From Sideroxydans sp. (GTDB lineage: Bacteria; Pseudomonadota; Gammaproteobacteria; Burkholderiales; Gallionellaceae), in contig VMTA01000011.1 in the NCBI GenBank assembly GCA_013791855.1, forward strand, positions 1 through 64,000: a stretch of DNA of 64,000 bases, read 5' to 3'. Shown here in pieces: positions 1 to 7,634 of this stretch. The notes beneath the pieces are model-generated. The model searched no databases. It was given only the letters and a program-made list of their open reading frames with translations, and was not told the origin of the DNA. The first letter of the stretch is position 1. The number at the start of each line of letters is the position of its first letter. The position numbers and the translations under genes are program-made.

Positions 1-1
1 C

Positions 2-220
2 CTAATCGAGATCAGCGAAAAGGTCGGTGCCAGCATCACCTACGGTTGCCGCGAAGGCGAATGCGGCACCTGCATCATGAAGATCGTCTCCGGCATGGAA
101 CACATGAGCGAACGCTCTGTGCTGGAAGACAAAGTGCTGCAAGAGAACATGGCCGGCAGCAGCCATCGCCTCGCCTGCCAGGCACAAGTACTTGGTGGCG
201 ACATCACCGTAAAGGCTTAA
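2..220 (+). CDS. 2Fe-2S ferredoxin, C-terminal part (truncated by window start)
   Basis: Open frame from base 2: LIEISEKVGASITYGCREGECGTCIMKI...; CxxxxCxxC plant-type [2Fe-2S] motif; stop TAA at 218-220. Confidence 0.85.
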   Translation, partial: LIEISEKVGASITYGCREGECGTCIMKIVSGMEHMSERSVLEDKVLQENMAGSSHRLACQAQVLGGDITVKA

Positions 221-254
221 CCATTTTCCAACCGCCAACTCAGGAGTAACAGCA

Positions 255-614
255 ATGCCTAACATCACTTTTTCCAGCCCCCTGCACAAAGACAAGACCG
301 TCTACGCGACAGCGGGCAGCCACACCATGACCGTACTGAAGCTGGCCAAGGACAACCACATCCCCATCGACTTCGGCTGCGAGAACGGTGAATGCGCGAC
401 TTGCCTGGTGAAGGTAACCAACCTCTCCAATAAAGGCCCGATGGCTGGCCCGCTGACTGACCGCGAGATCACCGTGCTGAAGCAGGAAGGCAAGATCACT
501 GCCGCACAGATCGAAGCGATGAAAGTGAACGACGTGGTCACCAGCGAATGGCGTCTGGCTTGCCAGATGGTGTTGCGCGACGAAGACGTGCTGATCGAAT
601 ACCCCAGCAAATAG
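255..614 (+). CDS. 2Fe-2S ferredoxin
   Basis: ORF 119 aa; FGCENGECATCLVKV [2Fe-2S] motif; RBS-like AGGAG upstream. Confidence 0.9.
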   Translation: MPNITFSSPLHKDKTVYATAGSHTMTVLKLAKDNHIPIDFGCENGECATCLVKVTNLSNKGPMAGPLTDREITVLKQEGKITAAQIEAMKVNDVVTSEWRLACQMVLRDEDVLIEYPSK

Positions 615-623
615 GAGCCGACC

Positions 624-1205
624 ATGCAGCCCGCCATCATGCAAGCAAGCACCACACCACCGCAGCCGGAAGGCCTGTATGCGGAATTGATGTCGCATGC
701 GGCCGGGCTGCCCAATGACGAACTGTTCGCGCAACTGATCGCCAGCCAGATCGCCGGCATCGGCGCATTGCCACCCGGACTCGGGCTGGATGAAGAAGTG
801 TTCGCGGCGCTGCTGTCACGCCACTTCCCCAGTATGCAACTGGTGATACGACGTGCCGAGTGCACAAGCAATGAACGCGAGCTGGAACACGAAGATGTGC
901 GCGCGCTGATCCTCGAACATCGCGCCGACCTCGATGTATCCGAGGTATGGATGGCGGAGATCGTCACCACCGCCTGCATGGCGAACGACCATCTGTGGCA
1001 GGACCTCGGCCTGTGGTCGCGCAAATATCTCAGCCAGCTGATGACCGAGAACTTCCCCACCCTTGCCGCCAAGAACGACAAGGACATGAAGTGGAAGAAA
1101 TTCCTCTACAAGCAACTGTGCGAGAAGGAAGAGATACGCGTCTGCCGCGCGCCGAGTTGCGAGGTGTGTGCGGATTACGCAAAGTGTTTCGGGCCGGAAG
1201 AATAA
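624..1205 (+). CDS. nifQ: NifQ family protein (molybdenum donation to FeMo-co)
   Basis: ORF 193 aa ending in CRAPSCEVCADYAKCFGPEE, the Cys-rich NifQ C-terminal motif; follows ferredoxins. Confidence 0.88.
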   Translation: MQPAIMQASTTPPQPEGLYAELMSHAAGLPNDELFAQLIASQIAGIGALPPGLGLDEEVFAALLSRHFPSMQLVIRRAECTSNERELEHEDVRALILEHRADLDVSEVWMAEIVTTACMANDHLWQDLGLWSRKYLSQLMTENFPTLAAKNDKDMKWKKFLYKQLCEKEEIRVCRAPSCEVCADYAKCFGPEE

Positions 1206-1214
1206 ATGTGCACC

Positions 1215-1338
1215 GTCATTCCCGCGAAAGCGGGAATCCAGCGAATTTCACACCTCCTGCGAAGCAGTCAAAACCGCTGTTGCACCGCTTCGCAGGAAGA
1301 TTTAGAAGCGTCTGGATTCCCGCCTGCGCGGGAATGAC
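1215..1338. repeat. REPIN-like element: two inverted REP hairpins (gtcattcccgcgaaagcgggaatcc ... ggattcccgcctgcgcgggaatgac) with a nested TCCTGCGAAGC/GCTTCGCAGGA inverted repeat
   Basis: Read directly; related copies at 5158-5224, 31535-31566 and 54039-54159. Confidence 0.85.
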
Positions 1339-1352
1339 GGAGTCACTGCAAA

Positions 1353-2225
1353 ATGTCCGCTTCTGACCGCGCCATCGCTGCATACCTCGGCCTCGCCATC
1401 GGCGATGCGCTGGGTGCGACGGTGGAGTTCATGACACCGCGCGAGATCAAAGCCAAATTCGGTGTGCATGACAAGCTCATCGGCGGCGGCTGGCTGCATC
1501 TGAAACCCGGCCAGGTCACCGACGACACCACCATGTCGCTCGCACTCGGCACCTCCATCCTCAAAGCAGGCAAGGTCGATGCGCATGCCGCCGCGCAAGC
1601 CTTCGACGACTGGATGCGCGGCAAGCCGGTGGATATCGGCAACACCGTGCGCCGCAACTTGCTGCAATTCCGCAAGACGGGAAACCCCGAAGCCCCCTAC
1701 TCCGACCACGATGCCGGCAACGGCGCCGCGATGCGCGTGCTGCCGGTCGCGCTCGCCACCTTCGGCCAGAGCGAAGACGCGGTGCGCGCCGCCTGCCGCG
1801 CACAAGCGCATGTCACCCACCATTGCGCACTCTCAGATGCGGCGTGTGAATGTCTGGTGCTGATGGTGCAAGACGCACTGCGCGGCGCAAGCAAGAACGA
1901 CCTGCTGCACAAATACGCCCACCCGCTCGCACTTCAACATCCCTTGTTCAAATTCCGCGCCATCAAACCCGCCGCCAACCCCAGCGGCTACATCGCCGAC
2001 ACCATGCCCGCCGTGTTCCAAAGTTTCTTCGACACTGATGATCTGCACGACTGCCTGGTCGATGTAGTCAATCGTGGCGGCGATGCCGACACCACCGGTG
2101 CGATTGCGGGCATGCTGGCGGGGGCGATGTATGGCACCGAGGCTATTCAGAATGATTGGCTAAAGGGATTGGATCCGCAGACACGTACTTTGTGCGAGAT
2201 GCAGGCGCAGGCGCTGCTGCGTTGA
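1353..2225 (+). CDS. draG: ADP-ribosyl-[dinitrogenase reductase] hydrolase (ADP-ribosylglycohydrolase family)
   Basis: GLAIGDALGATVEFM, TDDTTMSLAL, NRGGDADTTGAIAGMLAGA ADP-ribosylglycohydrolase motifs; neighbour of nifQ. Confidence 0.85.
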   Translation: MSASDRAIAAYLGLAIGDALGATVEFMTPREIKAKFGVHDKLIGGGWLHLKPGQVTDDTTMSLALGTSILKAGKVDAHAAAQAFDDWMRGKPVDIGNTVRRNLLQFRKTGNPEAPYSDHDAGNGAAMRVLPVALATFGQSEDAVRAACRAQAHVTHHCALSDAACECLVLMVQDALRGASKNDLLHKYAHPLALQHPLFKFRAIKPAANPSGYIADTMPAVFQSFFDTDDLHDCLVDVVNRGGDADTTGAIAGMLAGAMYGTEAIQNDWLKGLDPQTRTLCEMQAQALLR

Positions 2226-2377
2226 ATAATCAGGAGCGCACTTCTGTTACCGGCTATCAAGTGACAAATAGGGCTTTGCTATGACAGAAGATCGTCTACC
2301 TTAGCGATTATTTTGGCAACCAAATGATAGGAACAGCCCCACCCAGCCGGAATAATCTAAAACAGTAATTTTTTTAA

Positions 2378-3088
2378 TTACGTACCTTCTGGCTCAGTTA
2401 GGGCAGAATCGATCAAGGCGCACATCCTCCCTAGTCCATATATTTCAGCAGACTTCTCTAAATACAGAGTTTCATAATCCAGTGCATCAACAATCTTGTA
2501 GGTGTCTTTTTCTTTTTTTCTATAACTCTTCTTTACAGCACTTAAGACCTTATTTATTTCACTAGCTGGGTGGGGAATTAATTCAACTTGAATCGTTGAT
2601 AAGTCATATCCCAAAATCTCACTAACTTTTCCTAAAGTTAGTTGCGAATCAATGAGGCTAAAAAAGTTTGGGGCAGCCATAAACCATGCTTCCGTTTCCT
2701 GGACTGCTATAACAACCTCGATATTTCCCCCCCATAGATCTTCAAGGAGTTTATCTGCCGCTGCATTTTTATCCGCACTTACTTTTTTTACGTTGGAACC
2801 CGTGTACTGATCTCGTAATCCAAAAATATTTTGGAACCCTTTAGACTTGAAGTTCTCAGCATTTTCATCAACGTATGAACGCACCTTCTCATCATTTCCA
2901 ACATCAATAATTCTTATAATAAAGTCAGCTTCAGCCGGCTTCCCTCGCTCCCTTACCTTAATTAACGAATCACCTCGGTATTCTTCACTTACAACATGAA
3001 GTTGCAAGGTGACTGCAAGATGCTCAATAAACCTCTCAATGAATATTCTTTCCGTTTGCCCTTCCACTACAAAGAATGATTTCTTCAT
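2378..3088 (-). CDS. TOPRIM-like / DUF4276- or DUF4435-type protein, partner of AAA ATPase
   Basis: MKKSFFVVEGQTERIFIERF, IIDVGND, AVQETEAWFMA motifs; starts 3 nt after the stop of the ATPase gene. Confidence 0.65.
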   Translation of the reverse strand: MKKSFFVVEGQTERIFIERFIEHLAVTLQLHVVSEEYRGDSLIKVRERGKPAEADFIIRIIDVGNDEKVRSYVDENAENFKSKGFQNIFGLRDQYTGSNVKKVSADKNAAADKLLEDLWGGNIEVVIAVQETEAWFMAAPNFFSLIDSQLTLGKVSEILGYDLSTIQVELIPHPASEINKVLSAVKKSYRKKEKDTYKIVDALDYETLYLEKSAEIYGLGRMCALIDSALTEPEGT

Positions 3089-3091
3089 TTT

Positions 3092-4255
3092 TCATTCTTT
3101 GCTCTTTTTTAAGAAAAATTTCTTAGCGAAGAAATCAAAGTTATTTCCTCCGTACTCCTCAAAATCTTCAAAAGCATCTGGGACATTCCTTGGGTTAAAA
3201 GTGCTGACTATCCCTTTTTCACGGTTAATAACACACCAATATTTTAGTGGCACTTTATTCATTACGAAGCGGTCATTAGTTGTCATCACAAGCTGAAAGC
3301 TACCTTGTTCTGCGATATCAATCAGAATAGAAATGAGCTTAGTAGACCTCTCGTAATCCAATCCTTCCCCCACGTCATCAACCAAAATAAATGGAGATTT
3401 TTTGCTTAAGAAGTTAAATCTGAACTGTGCCAAAATCACAAATGCGCAATACATTCCATGTGAAATGGCATTCTGCATAAGAGGTTTGGCAACACCCTTT
3501 TCTTTCAAAAAGATTGCTTCTGGTTGCTTTGGCGTACCGAAATTTATTGGTACTGGGCTGGGTATATTAGTTACACCAAAATCATTAATTTCATAACCAA
3601 TCTCCTTCATGTCCTCAATAATTGACTTCTTGAAGGCTACAGCGAAATTTGTCAGCGCATACTTTACTAGCGCAACTACATCTCGACCGAATTGAAACTG
3701 TTCAGTTGCAGCGCCTGATACCTCTCCACCCCCAATGGAAATTGCGTTTTCACTATTATCAGCAAATCTATAATACTGAAAAGTCTGAGCCCACCCATGT
3801 AGCAGTTCCAAATATCCGTGTTGGATATTGTCGCGTCTGCTAGCAACAGCAAGGCTATTCTCCGGTATCTGAACCTGTACCTTTTCGTCCAACTTTTCAA
3901 AGTACATCTCTCCCGAGCTGTACTTGTTTGAGTTGCTGCTAAGTTTTAATTTTTCCACATCATTAATAGTTAGCCTCTCAATTTTGACTTTCCTATGTTC
4001 AATTTCAAGCTCATAAGTAATTCGCGAATTATTCTCATCGTCAACAAACGTGGCTTCATAGTAAGTTGAGTCGAAATTGGGGCGCGTCTTTCCTGTAATG
4101 AGGCCAGCGAGCCCATTAAGGACTCGTGTCGTCCGAGTTTTTCCTGCTGCATTTTTCCCAACAATTAAGTTGATATTTGTAAGAGATAGATCAGAAATTG
4201 CCCATTCTGCTGGCGTGCCAGCAAATTCTGAGTATTTGAGTGATGCGAGCCGCAT
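3092..4255 (-). CDS. AAA-family (AAA_15/OLD-like) ATPase, putative defence protein
   Basis: Walker A VGKNAAGKTRT; late ABC/SMC-type Walker B LVDDVGEGLD; TTNDRFVMNK. Confidence 0.75.
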   Translation of the reverse strand: MRLASLKYSEFAGTPAEWAISDLSLTNINLIVGKNAAGKTRTTRVLNGLAGLITGKTRPNFDSTYYEATFVDDENNSRITYELEIEHRKVKIERLTINDVEKLKLSSNSNKYSSGEMYFEKLDEKVQVQIPENSLAVASRRDNIQHGYLELLHGWAQTFQYYRFADNSENAISIGGGEVSGAATEQFQFGRDVVALVKYALTNFAVAFKKSIIEDMKEIGYEINDFGVTNIPSPVPINFGTPKQPEAIFLKEKGVAKPLMQNAISHGMYCAFVILAQFRFNFLSKKSPFILVDDVGEGLDYERSTKLISILIDIAEQGSFQLVMTTNDRFVMNKVPLKYWCVINREKGIVSTFNPRNVPDAFEDFEEYGGNNFDFFAKKFFLKKSKE

Positions 4256-4299
4256 GGCTATTTTTCCTGACAGTGAATATTCGACAAATACTAGCAGTA

Positions 4300-4320
4300 T
4301 TGTCTTTATAGTAAAGACAA
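4300..4320. promoter_or_regulatory. Perfect palindrome TTGTCTTTA-TAG-TAAAGACAA upstream of the AAA/TOPRIM cassette; putative operator
   Basis: 9-bp perfect arms, 3-nt spacer, 45 bp upstream of the ATPase start; extended -10-like TGCTAGTAT next to it on - strand. Confidence 0.45.
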
Positions 4321-4485
4321 AATACCCAAATCAATGGGCTAGGACTGATATATTTATTTGCGAGAAGATGCACGGGGCGTGCCTTCCATTGTGACATTCC
4401 AGAGTCAAGGTGAGCACATTAGCTATGAGTTACAAGCCGTCCTACCACTTAACAACAACTTCAGCATCGATTCACGCTTGACGCC

Positions 4486-4524
4486 AGAACGAACGTTCTT
4501 TACAGTACGAAGAACGTTCGTTCT
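4486..4524 (+). promoter_or_regulatory. Putative SOS/LexA operator: AGAACGAACGTTCT ... AGAACGTTCGTTCT upstream of umuD
   Basis: Perfect 14-nt inverted repeat, each arm with GAACGTTC core, ending 13 bp before the umuD ATG. Confidence 0.55.
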
Positions 4525-4537
4525 GTAAGAGATAGCC

Positions 4538-5017
4538 ATGAATCGCCTGACCCCAAACACCTCGTTGCGCAGCGCGCCCATGCCACACACAGCCCTGCTG
4601 TCGATGACGCGCCCCAACCGCACCATGTTCGAAAAGCAACGCGCCTTGCTGCGCAAGGCCGTTCCAGCCGGATTCCCGTCACCCGCCGACGACTACGTGG
4701 AACGCCGGCTGAGCCTTGACGAGCATCTGATCCAGCACAAGGAATCCACCTTCTTCATGCGCGTGGCCGGTCACTCCATGCGCGAGCTGGGCATCTACGA
4801 CGGCGACCTGCTGATCATCGACCGTGCGCTGCCCGCCACGCAAGACTGCGTGGTGGTCGCGGTGATCGACGGCGAGTTCACCGTGAAGCAACTGCACTAC
4901 ACCCCGCAAGGCAAAGTGCTGCGCGCAGCCCACCCGGACTATCCCGACATTGTCATCAGCGACGAACAGGATTTTTCCATCTGGGGGGTGGTGCAGTGGA
5001 ATGTGCATAAGGTTTAA
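4538..5017 (+). CDS. umuD: UmuD-like translesion polymerase V autoproteolytic subunit
   Basis: S24/LexA-like: FMRVAGHSMRELGIYDGDLLIIDRAL, EFTVKQL; upstream of umuC. Confidence 0.9.
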   Translation: MNRLTPNTSLRSAPMPHTALLSMTRPNRTMFEKQRALLRKAVPAGFPSPADDYVERRLSLDEHLIQHKESTFFMRVAGHSMRELGIYDGDLLIIDRALPATQDCVVVAVIDGEFTVKQLHYTPQGKVLRAAHPDYPDIVISDEQDFSIWGVVQWNVHKV

Positions 5018-5026
5018 AAATCCGAA

Positions 5027-5107
5027 CGTAGGATGGGTGGAGCGATAGCGATACCCATCATTTTTCGACATGAGCGATGGGTATCGCTGCGCTCCACCCA
5101 TCCTACG
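5027..5107. repeat. Long palindromic repeat CGTAGGATGGGTGGAGCG(AT/CA)GCGATACCCATC / inverse
   Basis: Near-perfect ~33-nt arms around ~15 nt; sits in the umuD-umuC intergenic region. Confidence 0.85.
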
Positions 5108-5157
5108 ATTTCGGTTCCGGCTTGCCCGGCTTAGAGCATCGCAGTTATTCGGTTCTG

Positions 5158-5224
5158 TCGTTCCCGCGCAGGCGGGAACCCAGTTGAATAAAGACACTGG
5201 ATCCCCGCCTTCGCGGGGATGACG
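5158..5224. repeat. Short REPIN-like pair (gttcccgcgcaggcgggaac ... ggatccccgccttcgcggggatgac)
   Basis: Two inverted hairpins 20 nt apart; same family as 1215-1338. Confidence 0.75.
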
Positions 5225-5265
5225 AATAAATCAGCGCTTACTTTGAATCTTCAGAGGTCCCCGGA

Positions 5266-6543
5266 ATGAAACGCGCCATCGCACTGGTCGATTGCAATAA
5301 CTTCTATGTGTCGTGCGAACGCCTGTTCCAGCCCAAGCTGGAAGGCAAGCCGGTAGTGGTGCTCTCCAACAACGATGGTTGCGTGGTGTCGCGCTCTCAG
5401 GAGGTGAAGGACCTCGGCATGAAGATGGCGGTGCCCTGGTATCAGATGAAGGCGCTCTCCAAGCGGCACGGCATCGTGGCCTTCTCTTCCAACTACGCCT
5501 TATATGCCGACCTCTCCAACCGCGTGATGTCGCTGCTGTCTCAGTTCAGCCCGCAGCAGGAGGTGTATTCCATCGATGAATCCTTTCTGGAGCTGACCGG
5601 CATGCCCGGCAGCCACAGCGAGTACGGGCAACTCATGCGTCACACCATTCGCCAGTGCGTGGGCATCCCGGTGTGTGTGGGCATCGCCCCGAGCAAGACG
5701 CTGGCCAAACTGGCCAACTATGTCGCCAAGAAACAGCCGCAGCGCAACAGCGTGTGCGACTTCAACAGCATGGATGAAGATGAGCTGGATGCGTTGCTCG
5801 CCACCATAGAAGTGGGCGAGGTGTGGGGCGTGGGTCGGCGCACCGCGCCGAAGTTGCAGGAGATCGGCATCCGCAGTGTGCTCGACCTGAAGCGCGCACC
5901 GGCCAAACAATTGCGCACCCAGTTCAGCGTGGTGTTCGAACGCATCGTGTCGGAGCTGAACGGTGTCGCCTGTCTGGAGCTGGACGACCTGCCGCACGAC
6001 AAGCAGCAGATCATCTGCTCGCGCTCGTTCGGCATGCTCACTTCCAGTCTGGACGATCTGGAACAAGCGGCCATCGCCTACACCACGCGCGCCGTGGAGA
6101 AGCTGCGCCAGCAAAAGTCCCTCGCCGGTGCGCTGCACATCTATGTGCGCACCAACCCGCACCGTGAGCAGGACAGGCAATACCAGCAAGGCATCCTCGT
6201 TCCGCTGGATGAACCAGGAGACGACACGCGCGTATTTTGCAAAGCGGCGCTACACGGCCTGCGCCAGATCTACCGCACGGGTTATGCCTATCAGAAGGTC
6301 GGTGTGATGCTGGCCGAGATCATCCCCGCCAGCGAACGCCCGCGCACCTTGTTCGACGACGATGCCGCACGCGAACGATCGAAGTCACTGATGAACGCCC
6401 TCGACCACATCAACCGCCGCATGGGCAGCGGCACGCTCAGATTATTGGGAGAAGGCGCGAACCAGAGTTGGGCGATGCGCCGGGAGAGCAGTTCGCGGCG
6501 CTATACGACGGAGTGGGATGGCTTACTGACTTGCAACTGCTGA
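5266..6543 (+). CDS. umuC: DNA polymerase V catalytic subunit UmuC
   Basis: ALVDCNNFYVSCERLFQP, VVLSNNDGCVVSRSQEVK, YSIDESFLEL Y-family motifs. Confidence 0.95.
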   Translation: MKRAIALVDCNNFYVSCERLFQPKLEGKPVVVLSNNDGCVVSRSQEVKDLGMKMAVPWYQMKALSKRHGIVAFSSNYALYADLSNRVMSLLSQFSPQQEVYSIDESFLELTGMPGSHSEYGQLMRHTIRQCVGIPVCVGIAPSKTLAKLANYVAKKQPQRNSVCDFNSMDEDELDALLATIEVGEVWGVGRRTAPKLQEIGIRSVLDLKRAPAKQLRTQFSVVFERIVSELNGVACLELDDLPHDKQQIICSRSFGMLTSSLDDLEQAAIAYTTRAVEKLRQQKSLAGALHIYVRTNPHREQDRQYQQGILVPLDEPGDDTRVFCKAALHGLRQIYRTGYAYQKVGVMLAEIIPASERPRTLFDDDAARERSKSLMNALDHINRRMGSGTLRLLGEGANQSWAMRRESSSRRYTTEWDGLLTCNC

Positions 6544-6606
6544 TTACGTTCAGCCATTCCTTGCTTTCAACATCTTGACGGGGTACGCCATTGGCGTATA
6601 TTGACC

Positions 6607-6918
6607 ATGCTTTTCATTGAAACGCCAACCTTCACGCGACTGATCGATGCGCTACTGGATGTTGATGAATATGCCAAGTTGCAGGAAGAACTGCTCAAAC
6701 GCCCGGATGCAGGAGACCTCATCAAAAACGGCGGCGGTATCCGCAAGTTGCGATGGAAACGGGCGGGTAGCGGCAAGAGCGGCGGTATTCGGGTGATCTA
6801 TTACTGGATCACCGAAGACGAACAGATATTGATGTTGCTGGCTTACCCCAAAAACGCAAAAGACAATCTGACCAATCAGGAAACTGCATTGCTGCGGAAA
6901 CTGGTCAAGGAGCTGTAA
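6607..6918 (+). CDS. RelE/HigB-type toxin
   Basis: 103 aa; KLRWKRAGSGKSGGIRVIYYW... LLAYPKNAKDNLT RelE-like signature; followed immediately by HTH antitoxin. Confidence 0.8.
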   Translation: MLFIETPTFTRLIDALLDVDEYAKLQEELLKRPDAGDLIKNGGGIRKLRWKRAGSGKSGGIRVIYYWITEDEQILMLLAYPKNAKDNLTNQETALLRKLVKEL

Positions 6919-6920
6919 AA

Positions 6921-7211
6921 ATGGACAAGACACTTTTTGAAGATTTGAAACAAAGCCTGCATGAAGCTGCCGCCATTCGGCGTGGCAAGACTGCACCGGG
7001 CCGCGTCACAGAAATACAACCTCCCGATGCCAAAGCGATACGCGCAAAGGTCGGCTTGAGCCAGACCGAGTTCGCCCAACTGATAGGCGTGAAAGTCGCC
7101 ACACTGAGAAACTGGGAACAGAACCGCCGCCAACCAACCGGAGCTGCCGCCGCATTACTGACCATCGTGGAGAAAGAACCGGATGCAGCGCTACGAGCAT
7201 TACATGCTTAG
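6921..7211 (+). CDS. XRE/HigA (NadS)-type antitoxin
   Basis: IRAKVGLSQTEFAQLIGVKVATLRNWEQNRRQPTGAAAALL helix-turn-helix; 2 nt after the toxin stop. Confidence 0.85.
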   Translation: MDKTLFEDLKQSLHEAAAIRRGKTAPGRVTEIQPPDAKAIRAKVGLSQTEFAQLIGVKVATLRNWEQNRRQPTGAAAALLTIVEKEPDAALRALHA

Positions 7212-7226
7212 TAACAAATCCAGTCT

Positions 7227-7634
7227 TCAGCCGAACAGCCCATCGCGCAGAAAAGCCTTGTAGCTTTTCATAACCAGTTTCGGTATCTCCTCTTCGGCCT
7301 GCACGCGCAGGCTATGAATACGTTCGCGTGCCTCGGCGTTGTCTTGCGTGCGCATCGTACGGATAGCCTCATGTACTGCCGCACCCAGCATGGGTGCGGA
7401 GCTGTGGTGGACAACATCGTAGATTGCCATGATGGCGGCCATCTCGCCCTGTGACATCTTGCATTTTCCATCGAGTATCTTCAGTACCACTGCCGTGGTG
7501 CAATCCACTTGCTCGGCATCGAAGCCGGTTTCCAGCGCCCACTCCGCAGCGGGATGCTCACTGGCTTCGCGTGTATTGGTTCCGACATAACCTGACGGTA
7601 AGTCTCCACCGAAACTCACTTCGTTCGTTTTCAT
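7227..7634 (-). CDS. Hypothetical protein, last gene of nif operon
   Basis: 135-aa ORF; ATGA-type overlap with the upstream gene (stop at 7631). Confidence 0.6.
   Translation of the reverse strand: MKTNEVSFGGDLPSGYVGTNTREASEHPAAEWALETGFDAEQVDCTTAVVLKILDGKCKMSQGEMAAIMAIYDVVHHSSAPMLGAAVHEAIRTMRTQDNAEARERIHSLRVQAEEEIPKLVMKSYKAFLRDGLFG

Noticed and set aside
11-249. Small ORFs overlapping the first ferredoxin (2..295 -, 46..249 +)
   Set aside because: The ferredoxin frame carries the conserved cysteine motif; the others have no recognisable features.
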